A DNA stretch of 64,000 nucleotides. Origin: Mycosynbacter sp964593465. GTDB taxonomy: Bacteria; Patescibacteriota; Saccharimonadia; Saccharimonadales; Saccharimonadaceae. The translations under genes and the position numbers were made by a program. The notes beneath the pieces were generated by a model. It had not been told where the DNA came from. It was given only the letters and a program-made list of their open reading frames with translations, and did no database searches. Below are positions 8,826 through 16,947 of this stretch, in pieces. Each line of letters starts with the position of its first letter. The stretch's first letter is position 1. Location of the stretch: NCBI GenBank assembly GCA_964593465.1, contig CAZQJY010000006.1, positions 1 to 64,000 of the forward strand, given 5' to 3'.

Positions 8826-10187
8826 CTAGTTTTTGTGTAGATAGTCGACAAGCGCCGAACGCATATCTGTCACGTTTTTGATAAATGATAATTTCTTATG
8901 CCCTGCAGCTGGAGCAAGTGCTTGGGTAAATCCAAGCTTTTTAGCTTCTGCGATGCGTTTATCGAGCGCTTTAACTGAACGAACTTCGCCTCCCAACCCA
9001 ACTTCGCCAAACACCACTGTTCCACTAGCAAGTTTATGCCCTGCGGCTGCACTAGCTATAGCCATACAGATAGCCAAATCTGCCGCTGGATCACTCAGTT
9101 TCATGCCACCCACGACATTGATATAGATATCTTTGTCCGATAATTTCAATTTTGTTCGTCGCTCAAGTACTGCGATCAAAAGATTAAGGCGGTTGAGATC
9201 AAACCCAGAGGCTGTACGTTTAGGATACCCGAAACTCGTAGGATTGACAAGTGCCTGGATCTCGACCAGTAGTGGTCGATTGCCTTCGAGTGTCGCTAAT
9301 ACCACTGACCCGTCTTCGTCGCGTCGCTCTGCCAGTAATGCCGCCGAAGGGTTTTCTACCACTTGTAGACCCCTTTCATTCATTTCAAAAATCGCTGCTT
9401 CGGCCGTAGATCCATAGCGATTTTTAACCGCTCGTACGACTTTAAACCCGCCGTAGCGGTCACCATCAAACTGCAACACCACATCTACCAAATGCTCCAG
9501 TACTTTTGGCCCTGCAATCGAACCTTCTTTTGTTACATGTCCGACAAGTATCACCGCTGCACCTGTCTCTTTGGCGGCACGAATAATCACATTACTACTA
9601 TTGGTGATCTGGCTCACCGTACCTGGTGCAGAACTAATGTCAGATAGGCTTAATGTTTGAATTGAATCTATCACCACCACCTGATATTCACCACTACGAA
9701 TAGTAGCTGCGATATCGTCTGCGCTTGTAGACGCCGCAAATCCTAGCTTCTCACGCTCATGCGCGCCCAAACGCTCGGCACGCTGTTTAACCTGATGCGC
9801 CGACTCCTCACCACTTACATAGAGCACGCCGTGCCGCTCTGCGATGTGCGCTGTTACTTGCAGCAGAAGGGTACTCTTGCCCATGCCAGGCTGTCCTGCA
9901 AGTAGCGTCACTCCACCAGGCAAAATCCCGCCGCCGAGCACCACGTCTAAGTCAGAGATACCTGTAGAAATACGAGCCATACGCTCCTCTGGATCTATAG
10001 AGTGTAGTGTCTGCGGAGACAAGATGGTACCGCTGCTAGCACTCTTGTCAACAGCAGACTTTCCCACTACTTGTGGCATCTGCTCAACAAGGGTATTCCA
10101 CTCGCCGCAGTTCTCGCACTTTCCCATCCACTTCGTATAGGTCGCTCCACACTGTTGGCAGACAAATTGTTGTTTTAATTTGGCCAT
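8826..10187 (-). CDS. radA: DNA repair protein RadA
   Basis: A RecA-like ATPase that drives branch migration in recombination. The N-terminal zinc finger has CQQCG and CENCG, the Walker A is GQPGMGKST, the RadA-specific KNRYG motif is present, and a Lon-protease-like C-terminal domain completes 453 aa. I choose ATG 10187 because a TACAAT -10 (10195-10200) lies 7 nt upstream, predicting a leaderless mRNA. The longer frame, open to 10229, would begin upstream of its own promoter. Confidence 0.95.
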   Translation of the reverse strand: MAKLKQQFVCQQCGATYTKWMGKCENCGEWNTLVEQMPQVVGKSAVDKSASSGTILSPQTLHSIDPEERMARISTGISDLDVVLGGGILPGGVTLLAGQPGMGKSTLLLQVTAHIAERHGVLYVSGEESAHQVKQRAERLGAHEREKLGFAASTSADDIAATIRSGEYQVVVIDSIQTLSLSDISSAPGTVSQITNSSNVIIRAAKETGAAVILVGHVTKEGSIAGPKVLEHLVDVVLQFDGDRYGGFKVVRAVKNRYGSTAEAAIFEMNERGLQVVENPSAALLAERRDEDGSVVLATLEGNRPLLVEIQALVNPTSFGYPKRTASGFDLNRLNLLIAVLERRTKLKLSDKDIYINVVGGMKLSDPAADLAICMAIASAAAGHKLASGTVVFGEVGLGGEVRSVKALDKRIAEAKKLGFTQALAPAAGHKKLSFIKNVTDMRSALVDYLHKN

Positions 10188-10194
10188 TGGTTCT

Positions 10195-10200
10195 ATTGTA
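10195..10200 (-). promoter_or_regulatory. -10 of radA (leaderless type)
   Basis: TACAAT preceded by TGG, 7 nt before the radA ATG, partly inside the end of the upstream gene. Confidence 0.7.
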
Positions 10201-10206
10201 CCACCA

Positions 10207-11220
10207 CTAGAACGCTGGTGCTGGCGCAAGGCTACTATCTAGTGAACGCGAGAGGCTATTCGATTCATCCACCATACTATTATGCTCTGTTCGTTTTTTT
10301 TCATACTCTACCACCTTCTCGTTGATTATTTCGCGCTGCTGTTTTTGCGTGTCGACTCTTGCTATAAGCGTCTGGCGCGCAGCAGAAAACTCAGTTGCAC
10401 TCGCAAACCCACCACCTTCTGCACGGGAGTTAAATCGATCAATGTCGTTATTGAGTACACGAATCGCGTCATTATATTCGCCTGTCAGCGTATCTATTTC
10501 GGTAGCAAGTCTATCAAGTTCTGATTTGAGCTCTTCGGAGCTGTTGCGCAACTGGCTAAACTTACTATTGTACGCACTATGCAATTTCACAACAGCCTGG
10601 CGGTCAGTAAAGTAACGACTAAAGTGCTGTTCAAGTTCGTGTGGCAATTCTGCTAGTTCTGTCGCAAAGATAGAGTGCAGTTCATTGTCACGCTCGCCAG
10701 GCTCCGTACGCGCATAATACTCCATACGCTCACGAAACGCCACGTCATCTGTTTGTAACTTTTTTGTGTACTCTGCAGCCAGTAATTGATTGATGCGTGC
10801 TTTTTCACTCACACCAAGCCGATCATACGCAGCATGCAACATTTCATGCGCCGCAGTCACCTCTTTGACGCCAGCAAGCCGCTCGTCTTGAATATCATAA
10901 ATAAATATTTTGCCCGCACTATAACACCCGAGTATCGAGCTATTTTCTTCTTGGCGCCTACATTCCTCATTAAACTTGCTTGTACCTTCAAGCACAGGAT
11001 GTGATGCGTAGAAGTAAAATTTGCCTTCTGGAGTCATGGTTGTAGTATCGGCAATCTGGGCCACTGCAGCTGATGGTTCATACTGCCACACCGCTATTTG
11101 ATCGGCAATCTTTTGCCTGTTGAGCACTACACCGAGTGCCGCACCAAATAACACCACCATGAGTATGATGCTGAGAGTAGCTACAACACTACCTGGCTTT
11201 GCCCTCATATTCCCCCACAA
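10207..11220 (-). CDS. Membrane-anchored HEMLH coiled-coil protein
   Basis: A 337-aa protein with an N-terminal membrane anchor (about 10-33) and an extracytoplasmic region. Around 125-135 it carries AAHEMLHAAYDRLG, an HExxH zinc-metalloprotease signature, and from about 195 to 325 a long charged coiled coil. A conserved-looking pair of cysteines (about 87 and 99) lies before the HExxH. I do not recognise a named family, and the third zinc ligand is not obvious. It overlaps the end of clpC by about 30 nt and the radA promoter lies in its 3' end. ATG at 11208 is an alternative start. Confidence 0.65.
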   Translation of the reverse strand: MWGNMRAKPGSVVATLSIILMVVLFGAALGVVLNRQKIADQIAVWQYEPSAAVAQIADTTTMTPEGKFYFYASHPVLEGTSKFNEECRRQEENSSILGCYSAGKIFIYDIQDERLAGVKEVTAAHEMLHAAYDRLGVSEKARINQLLAAEYTKKLQTDDVAFRERMEYYARTEPGERDNELHSIFATELAELPHELEQHFSRYFTDRQAVVKLHSAYNSKFSQLRNSSEELKSELDRLATEIDTLTGEYNDAIRVLNNDIDRFNSRAEGGGFASATEFSAARQTLIARVDTQKQQREIINEKVVEYEKKRTEHNSMVDESNSLSRSLDSSLAPAPAF

Positions 11221-13666
11221 CTACAATCTCGCCGCGCTTCACGCCAGCCGTCACCACAACACCTTTGTCAAACTTACCAGCAATTACACCTTCGGCAATC
11301 TCGTGCTCCAACTCATCTTCGATGACACGTCGTAGCGGCCTAGCACCATTATATTTGTCATAGCCGTGGTCGATTAGCAGGCGTTTTGCCGCCGGATTCA
11401 CTACCAGTGCCACGCCTTTTTTGACCAATCGCTCACGCAAATCACCTATCATGCGGTCAAAAATCTTAGAAATCTGCTTGCGCGTCAGTGCGCGGAACGT
11501 AATCACTCCATCAAAACGATTAATCAGCTCTGGTCGCATAAATGTATCGAGTGCTTCGCGGGCCGACTCCGCGTTACGTTCGTGCACCTCTTCAAGCTTA
11601 TCCTCGTCTTTTTTGGTTTTTACCCCAAAGCCCAGACTCGATTCACGTCGCATGGCCTCTGCACCCAAATTACTCGTGAGAATAATGATAGTATTTGTAA
11701 AGTCTACTACACGTCCGGTTGCATCAGTCAATGTACCATCTTCGAGCAACTGCAAGAGCATATGAAATACCGTCGGGTGCGCCTTTTCAATTTCATCAAA
11801 AAGTACTACACTATATGGCTGGCGACGAATTTTATCTGTGAGCTGTCCACCATCTTCGTAGCCCACGTAGCCTGCGGGCGCACCAAGTAGTCTGGAAGTA
11901 TTGTGCTTCTCGGCAAACTCACTCATGTCGATCTTGATCAGCGCATCATCGCTACCAAATACTTCGCGTGCGATCACCCGTGCTAACTCTGTCTTGCCCA
12001 CACCAGTCGGTCCCATGAACACAAACGAGCCAATCGGTCGCCTGGTCGAGCCAACACCGCTGCGGCTACGTCGAATAGCACGTGCTACCTTGTGCACAGC
12101 TTCTTCCTGGCCGATAACTTGCTTGCCCAAATGTTTTTCAAGCTGCGATAGAATCCTTGCTTCGTTCTTCTGCACACGTGTTGCCGGAATACCGGTCATT
12201 ACTGATACAGCTTTAGCGATATCATCACTCGTCAGCTTCACAGGAGCTTTTTTCTCAGCTTCTTCGTGCAATTCTTTGACCTGCTGCTGCAACTGACTAA
12301 TGCGCGTTTTATAAAGTGCGGCACGTTCATATTCTTCACTTGCTACCGCTTCTTCCATCTTCTCATTCAACTGCTTGAGCTCACGAGTATAGTCACGGAT
12401 TTTACTTGGCTGTTGGCCCCTGCGCACACGTACAAGTGCCGATGCTTCATCTATGACATCGATAGCTTTATCAGGCATAAACCTATCTTTGATGTAACGG
12501 TCTGCCATGTATGCTGCATCCTCTATCACATCATCACCCATGCTCACAGCATGGTGCTTTTCGTAATACGGGCGCAGCCCCTTGAGGATGGCTATCGAGT
12601 CACGCATATTCGGCTCTGGCACAACAATCGTCTGGAAGCGTCGCTCTAACGCACTATCTTTTTCGATATGCCTGCGGTATTCGTCTAGTGTCGTTGCTCC
12701 AATAAGTCGCAACTCGCCACGTGCTAAGGCCGGCTTAAGTAGGTTCGCCGCATCAAGCGCACCTTCGGCTGCGCCAGCACCTACGAGTAGGTGCAGTTCA
12801 TCAATAAAAATAATAGTATTATGTTGCTCACGTACCGCAGCTATCACCTTTTTGAGTCGTTCTTCAAACTCACCGCGATATTTGGTACCAGCAATCATTG
12901 CCGCAAGATCAAGCTGGACGATACGCTTATCGAGCAGGTGATCCGGCACTTCTTCTGTAGCGATACGCTGCGCCAAACCTTCGACGATAGCAGTCTTGCC
13001 CACACCAGGCTCGCCAATCAGCACAGGATTGTTTTTGGTACGGCGACTCAGAATCGTTACCATACGTTCTACTTGCGAATCACGACCAATCACGGGATCG
13101 AGATCATTTGTTCGTGCTTTAGCTGTTAGATCCGTACCAAATGTGTCGAGGATACTCGGTTTGCGCTTTGGCCTTTCTGTTTCAATAATGATTTCTGGCG
13201 CCTCCAGATTGCCACGCCTTGCAAAAAACGATTCTAAATCACCCGCTACTGCATCGATATCCATCCCCATATCAGCAAGTAGCACAGTTGCACGAGCATT
13301 GCGCTGATTGAGAATACTGTAGAGGATATGTTCGGTGCCAAGCGAGTCTTGGTTATACTCCTGCGCGATCTGCCAACTCATACGCAGTGTTACCTTGGCA
13401 GTCTCACTCAATGTATTGATGCCTACATGTACTGCCTGCGCAACAGGCTTGAGCCCTAGCGCTACTTCCGCCTTATCAAGCGTCACGCCTGCATCAGCTA
13501 ACACCTTAGCGCCAACGCTTGAGCCTTGCGCTAATACACCCAGCAACAAATGCTCCGTGCCGATAAACTTACTACCGTAGCCACGTGCTATAGAATCCGC
13601 ATGATACAAACTTGTCCGTGCGTTATCTGTGAGATGTGCAACAAATTCTGCAAATTCATCAGACAT
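11189..13666 (-). CDS. clpC: ATP-dependent Clp protease ATPase subunit ClpC
   Basis: AAA+ unfoldase that feeds substrates to ClpP. It has two Clp-N repeats (1-145), a first AAA module with GEPGVGKT, a UVR/middle region (about 410-445) typical of ClpC rather than ClpA, a second AAA module with GPTGVGKTE, and a D2-small C-terminal domain. I choose ATG 13666 (825 aa) because transcription should begin near 13731. The strong AAGGAGG (13683-13689) is 16 nt from this ATG, which is long. The promoter carries a CIRCE operator. Confidence 0.95.
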   Translation of the reverse strand: MSDEFAEFVAHLTDNARTSLYHADSIARGYGSKFIGTEHLLLGVLAQGSSVGAKVLADAGVTLDKAEVALGLKPVAQAVHVGINTLSETAKVTLRMSWQIAQEYNQDSLGTEHILYSILNQRNARATVLLADMGMDIDAVAGDLESFFARRGNLEAPEIIIETERPKRKPSILDTFGTDLTAKARTNDLDPVIGRDSQVERMVTILSRRTKNNPVLIGEPGVGKTAIVEGLAQRIATEEVPDHLLDKRIVQLDLAAMIAGTKYRGEFEERLKKVIAAVREQHNTIIFIDELHLLVGAGAAEGALDAANLLKPALARGELRLIGATTLDEYRRHIEKDSALERRFQTIVVPEPNMRDSIAILKGLRPYYEKHHAVSMGDDVIEDAAYMADRYIKDRFMPDKAIDVIDEASALVRVRRGQQPSKIRDYTRELKQLNEKMEEAVASEEYERAALYKTRISQLQQQVKELHEEAEKKAPVKLTSDDIAKAVSVMTGIPATRVQKNEARILSQLEKHLGKQVIGQEEAVHKVARAIRRSRSGVGSTRRPIGSFVFMGPTGVGKTELARVIAREVFGSDDALIKIDMSEFAEKHNTSRLLGAPAGYVGYEDGGQLTDKIRRQPYSVVLFDEIEKAHPTVFHMLLQLLEDGTLTDATGRVVDFTNTIIILTSNLGAEAMRRESSLGFGVKTKKDEDKLEEVHERNAESAREALDTFMRPELINRFDGVITFRALTRKQISKIFDRMIGDLRERLVKKGVALVVNPAAKRLLIDHGYDKYNGARPLRRVIEDELEHEIAEGVIAGKFDKGVVVTAGVKRGEIVVVGEYEGKAR

Positions 13667-13737
13667 ATTATCTATTATGTTTCCTCCTTGGCGTAACCGC
13701 AAGCCTTTTTGTGCTTTTATACGATAACTTACTTCAT

Positions 13738-13778
13738 AGTATACAGGACTTCTAGCACTCACGTCAAGAGAGTGCTAA
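13738..13778 (-). promoter_or_regulatory. clpC promoter with CIRCE (HrcA operator)
   Basis: The minus strand reads TTAGCACTC, 9 nt, GAGTGCTAG (13752-13778): a CIRCE element with one base off consensus. The 9-nt spacer contains the -35 TTGACG (13762-13767), and an 18-nt spacing leads to the -10 TATACT (13738-13743). HrcA binding would therefore cover the -35. hrcA itself is not in the window. Confidence 0.9.
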
Positions 13779-13791
13779 TTTAAGTATTGTT

Positions 13792-14286
13792 TTAGGTGTC
13801 GCGTACGTAATTTTTAGGATGTAGCTCTTCTAGCGTATAGACGCCATCCGACTCAAAATTGAATTCTACATCAAATTCTTTCTGAAAATAATCACCATTT
13901 TGGACAATCTTGTAATCAATTGATGCTCGCGAGTTCTTGTTATCTTTTGCCACCTGACCGTTGTATATCTCTATCTCGCAGCCCCGTCCAGCTTGCAACC
14001 GCTCGTATTGGTTCATACCCTGACCCATAACAGTACTCCTAGTAAGCTCCACCTCAAATGCCGCCAAATTCTGCACCCATACTCGCGTACGCATAGAATT
14101 GCCATTGCGGTGTGTTTTGAGGTTCGACACCTTTAAATCAGGAACTACCTTGTGCCCAGAATTGGTGCGAGTAACATCATGTTGCTCACTAGGTGCAGCA
14201 GGCTGCTGCGTACTCTGCACATTCGCCTCATCGCCAAATACAGGCTGTCCGTTTATTATTTTGCCAAGTGCATCGAAAAATCCCAT
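13792..14286 (-). CDS. Conserved-looking soluble protein of unknown function, 164 aa
   Basis: The N-terminus (MGFFDALGKIINGQPVFGD) is amphipathic, followed by a low-complexity Gln/Pro/Ser linker (about 20-45) and a beta-rich domain (about 48-160) with alternating charged and hydrophobic residues. There is no signal peptide. I do not recognise a family. A TACCAT -10 (14293-14298) lies 6 nt before the ATG, so the mRNA is probably leaderless. It ends between the CIRCE element and its own start, and is transcribed in the same direction as clpC. Confidence 0.6.
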   Translation of the reverse strand: MGFFDALGKIINGQPVFGDEANVQSTQQPAAPSEQHDVTRTNSGHKVVPDLKVSNLKTHRNGNSMRTRVWVQNLAAFEVELTRSTVMGQGMNQYERLQAGRGCEIEIYNGQVAKDNKNSRASIDYKIVQNGDYFQKEFDVEFNFESDGVYTLEELHPKNYVRDT

Positions 14287-14292
14287 ATACTT

Positions 14293-14298
14293 ATGGTA
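14293..14298 (-). promoter_or_regulatory. -10 of the 13792-14286 gene (leaderless type)
   Basis: TACCAT 6 nt before the ATG; no Shine-Dalgarno sequence. Confidence 0.5.
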
Positions 14299-14329
14299 CT
14301 ACATCCCGTGTAAGAAGTATGCGAAACTA

Positions 14330-14353
14330 TTGACAAATATGATATGATATGAT
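14330..14353 (+). promoter_or_regulatory. Promoter with pentanucleotide repeat
   Basis: A consensus -35 TTGACA (14330-14335) is followed by about three tandem ATATG units that create overlapping TATGAT hexamers at 14338, 14343 and 14348. The last has an extended TGA but lies only 12 nt from the -35. One more repeat unit would give the optimal 17 nt, so the repeat number could tune this promoter. Confidence 0.5.
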
Positions 14354-14394
14354 GCAAATCAGACGACCAGCCACGGCCGTTTGAACCCTACACC

Positions 14395-14407
14395 AGCCTA
14401 GGAGGCT
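14395..14407 (+). promoter_or_regulatory. Hairpin that covers the Shine-Dalgarno sequence
   Basis: AGCCT and AGGCT pair across a 3-nt loop and include the GGAGG ribosome binding site of the gene at 14413, so the site is occluded unless the small hairpin is opened. Confidence 0.5.
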
Positions 14408-14412
14408 ACATA

Positions 14413-14841
14413 ATGTCGAATAACGAGACCTTGCACATCGTCATCCAACGCCACCCGAACAAGGAATTCACTTCCTTCCACGTCAACCGTCGCATGAGCG
14501 CATCCAAACGCCCCGTGAACTTCGCCTACGACAACATGGGCGACAACGTCAACGTTGAGCCTCTGGCCCAACAGTTGGCCGAAAAGATTTACGAGATCGA
14601 CGGTGTTCAGAGCGGACTCATGAGCGGAGGTGTCTCCGCCTATGACTACAAGGTCACCGTCTCACACTGTCGTGCATTCGACGAGAATGACATCGAGTTC
14701 GCCGTCATCGAAGCACTCGCCGACGTGTTCAACGTCGGCCTGGACGACGTGACGTTCGAACTCGACGACTACACTCGCTCCGAGGAATACAAGGAGCGTC
14801 AGCGTATCTCCGAGCGCGCCTACGCGCGCATGTCGCTGTAG
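14413..14841 (+). CDS. Small soluble orphan protein, 142 aa
   Basis: I do not recognise the family with confidence. The stretch EPLAQQLAEKIYEIDGVQS (about 50-68) followed by a beta-hairpin faintly resembles the N-terminal domain of Nfu/NifU scaffolds, but this is only a visual likeness and no CxxC is present. Codons are strikingly GC-rich (GAC, GTC, CGC, CTG dominate) compared with neighbours, which could mean high expression or recent acquisition. It is monocistronic, with its own promoter, a Shine-Dalgarno in a hairpin (14395-14407) and a terminator at 14882. Confidence 0.65.
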   Translation: MSNNETLHIVIQRHPNKEFTSFHVNRRMSASKRPVNFAYDNMGDNVNVEPLAQQLAEKIYEIDGVQSGLMSGGVSAYDYKVTVSHCRAFDENDIEFAVIEALADVFNVGLDDVTFELDDYTRSEEYKERQRISERAYARMSL

Positions 14842-14881
14842 CCCCAGTTGGTGCGCTCTTAGGTTCACACCCGAGAGCAAA

Positions 14882-14912
14882 AGCCCCCGTACAGAGTTTT
14901 TCTGTCGGGGGC
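14882..14912 (+). terminator. Hairpin terminator after the 142-aa orphan gene
   Basis: AGCCCCCG.ACAG pairs with CTGTCGGGGGCT around a T-rich loop, with one bulged base. The tail is not a clean T-run, so termination may be partial. Confidence 0.6.
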
Positions 14913-14939
14913 TGCATCATTTCTAGCGACCACTAGAAA

Positions 14940-16061
14940 TTATTCCTCGTCCGAACCCTCCAACGCATCAAGCAAACTATCCTCAATATTCTTCTTCGGC
15001 TTAGCCTCTTCAACAACAGGCTCCTTTGCCTCGATATCCAGCTCGTAGCCAGTCAAGCGGCTCGCCAAGCGCACATTCTGTCCGCCGCGGCCAATCGCTA
15101 CCGACTGCTGGTCTTCAGCGACAAATACCTTGACTCGCTTGTCAGCTTCATCGATCTCAAGATTCAACACTTCGGCAGGGCTCAGCGCATTGCGGATATA
15201 CATGTCGATATTTTCGTCGTAGGGTACGATATCGATTTTTTCTTGATCACCCACTTCGTTCATGACGGCCTGCACGCGTGTACCATGTCCACCCACGAAC
15301 GTACCGACAGCATCAACGCCCGGTACAGTACTTGCCACAGCGATCTTAGTACGGCGGCCAGCTTCGCGAGCGATGCCTTTGATTTCTACCGCACCCGCTT
15401 CCATCTCTGGTACTTCTTGACGGAAGAGGTATTCGATGAACGCTTCATTACCGCGACTCAAGATAAGCTGCGGGCCACGATTGTCACGTTCGATGTCTTT
15501 AATAAACACTTTGATGCGCGCACCCACACTCATAAACTCGCCTTGAATTTGCTCGCTCTGCGGCAAGATGCCGGTCGCCTTGCCCAGCTCTACACGCACC
15601 ACGCGAGGCTCGACACGCTGCACGATGCCCGTCACCACGGTGCCGATTTTGTCTTCGTACTCCGCTAGCACGATTTCGCGCTCAGCTTCGCGTAGGCGCT
15701 GCAATACCACTTGCTTGGCAGTTTGTGCGGCGACGCGACCAAATTTCTCTACTTCGAACTCCTCTTCGACTTCGTCGCCGAGTACAGCACCTTTTTTGTA
15801 CTGCTGCGCATCTTCGACACTTACTTCTATGGCGTCGTTGATTGGGTCTTCGACCACTTCGCGGATCACAAACACCTTGGCTGTACCTTCGACAGTATTG
15901 AGCTCGGCACGTACATTTTGGTCGCGCTCGCCGTTATCTCGGCGCCAAGCCGCAGCGATTGCCTGTTCGATGACACTCATAACTGTTTCTTCTGGTAGGT
16001 TTTTCTCTTCTGCGATAGTGCGCACCGCGAGGGTGAGCTGCTTGAGGTTGATGTCTTCCAT
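14940..16061 (-). CDS. nusA: Transcription elongation/termination factor NusA
   Basis: RNA-polymerase-binding factor that modulates pausing, termination and antitermination. The N-terminal domain (1-125), an S1 domain (about 133-200, GTVVTGIVQRVEPRVVRVEL) and two KH domains (about 210-345) with AIGRGGQNVRLASRLTGYEL are present. The C-terminal tail is short and acidic, without the AR repeats found in proteobacteria, as in Gram-positive NusA. AAAGGAG lies about 12 nt before the ATG. The usual partners rimP and infB are not adjacent. Confidence 0.95.
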   Translation of the reverse strand: MEDINLKQLTLAVRTIAEEKNLPEETVMSVIEQAIAAAWRRDNGERDQNVRAELNTVEGTAKVFVIREVVEDPINDAIEVSVEDAQQYKKGAVLGDEVEEEFEVEKFGRVAAQTAKQVVLQRLREAEREIVLAEYEDKIGTVVTGIVQRVEPRVVRVELGKATGILPQSEQIQGEFMSVGARIKVFIKDIERDNRGPQLILSRGNEAFIEYLFRQEVPEMEAGAVEIKGIAREAGRRTKIAVASTVPGVDAVGTFVGGHGTRVQAVMNEVGDQEKIDIVPYDENIDMYIRNALSPAEVLNLEIDEADKRVKVFVAEDQQSVAIGRGGQNVRLASRLTGYELDIEAKEPVVEEAKPKKNIEDSLLDALEGSDEE

Positions 16062-16090
16062 AATTTTATAAACTCCTTTGGTTAGCTATG

Positions 16091-16145
16091 AAAAAATCCG
16101 ACCTGCTGGCCGGAACTATTACCTTATAAGTATAGCATACTTATA
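16091..16145 (-). promoter_or_regulatory. nusA control region: palindromic -10 and attenuator-like hairpin
   Basis: A perfect 9-3-9 palindrome (16125-16145) contains the -10 TATACT (16129-16134) with a TTTACA -35 18 nt upstream. About 10 nt into the transcript comes a 6-bp hairpin (CCGGCC/GGTCGG, 16098-16113) followed by six T residues (16091-16096), a small intrinsic terminator before the nusA Shine-Dalgarno. This arrangement would let NusA, which promotes termination, limit its own expression. That reading is inference. Confidence 0.55.
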
Positions 16146-16268
16146 CTATTGCTGTAAATAAACTTTTTCGCTTTCGTCCTTTTAGACTCATCAGTAGAAT
16201 CACACAATTCTAGGACGAACATGACAAGCGGACAACGAGAGAGCATGGCAGAGGTTCGCAAGATCGAA

Positions 16269-16646
16269 TCAGTCTGACGAACGAGCCGAACTGACGAATA
16301 CTCCAGTGCCGAGCAGGAACCAGAGGTTGTACCAGAAGCCGTTATTTGGCGACTGGTAGATGGTGATGTCAGGGTTGAACCATGACATCACGAAGCTCGG
16401 TAGTGCAAAGTAGCCATGCAGAAGCCCCGCCCACCAGTTCCCGCTGCCATTGGGATAGACGTATGCGATGCTTGTATTGGCGTACCACACAAACAACGCG
16501 ACGTAGATGAGCACCGACACTATCGCAGTCACGATAGCTGTGAAGCGCGAGGTTGGCGACCACTTCACATGCAACGGGCCGATACGGAGTACCGCCTGAT
16601 AATCTTCGTTGTACGGTGCATTCAGGTGAACCTTGACTTGAGCCAT
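16269..16646 (-). CDS. Orphan membrane protein, 125 aa
   Basis: A small integral membrane protein with two clear hydrophobic segments (about 36-56 and 102-120) and a weaker one (about 70-90) rich in Trp, Tyr and Phe. The N-terminus is soluble and beta-like. No family recognised. It has GAGGAGAGAG upstream of the ATG, and the same bases are paired in a predicted leader structure (16660-16725). It is monocistronic, between nusA and the kinase-aldolase gene. Confidence 0.6.
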   Translation of the reverse strand: MAQVKVHLNAPYNEDYQAVLRIGPLHVKWSPTSRFTAIVTAIVSVLIYVALFVWYANTSIAYVYPNGSGNWWAGLLHGYFALPSFVMSWFNPDITIYQSPNNGFWYNLWFLLGTGVFVSSARSSD

Positions 16647-16947
16647 TTTATCACTCTCTCCTCATCGGGGCGGTCGCCCAACAAATGCTAGTGACTCACC
16701 CAGACGGCGAAGACACAAGATGAGGTGTCAAAATACTATCATATTCTCACATCTCACCTCATGCTTATCCACTTGTCAAAAAACAACCTGTCTAGAAATC
16801 TAAATTTCTACGATAGGCATAATTTAATATTATCATGAAACAATAAAAAAGTCAAGTACACTACGTCCGCCTTCTCTTCCAACCACAAGCATGATACTAT
16901 AGACCTAAAGCTACAGATATATAACACTTTTGGAGGTGGGACCAACA
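16647..16947. other. 301-bp intergenic region
   Basis: Holds the leader and promoter of the minus-strand membrane protein gene, a 7-4-7 inverted repeat TAGAAAT/ATTTCTA at 16793-16810 in an AT-rich stretch, and the promoter region of the plus-strand fusion gene (TGATACTAT near 16894-16902). No additional gene is seen. Confidence 0.5.
16660..16725 (-). promoter_or_regulatory. Leader that may sequester the Shine-Dalgarno sequence
   Basis: On the minus strand CCTCATC (16719-16725) is exactly complementary to GATGAGG (16660-16666), which forms the upstream part of the Shine-Dalgarno sequence for the gene starting at 16646. A GC-rich hairpin GGGC-GACC-GCCC (around 16668-16679) stacks on this helix. 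The shape resembles a translational riboswitch or thermosensor. Confidence 0.45.

Noticed and set aside
10188..10229. N-terminal extension of RadA
   Set aside because: The TACAAT promoter lies within it, and RadA proteins begin just before the zinc finger, matching ATG 10187.
14413..14841. Confident assignment of the 142-aa orphan to Nfu/NifU
   Set aside because: The likeness is limited to one helix-turn segment and there is no CxxC motif; left as unknown.
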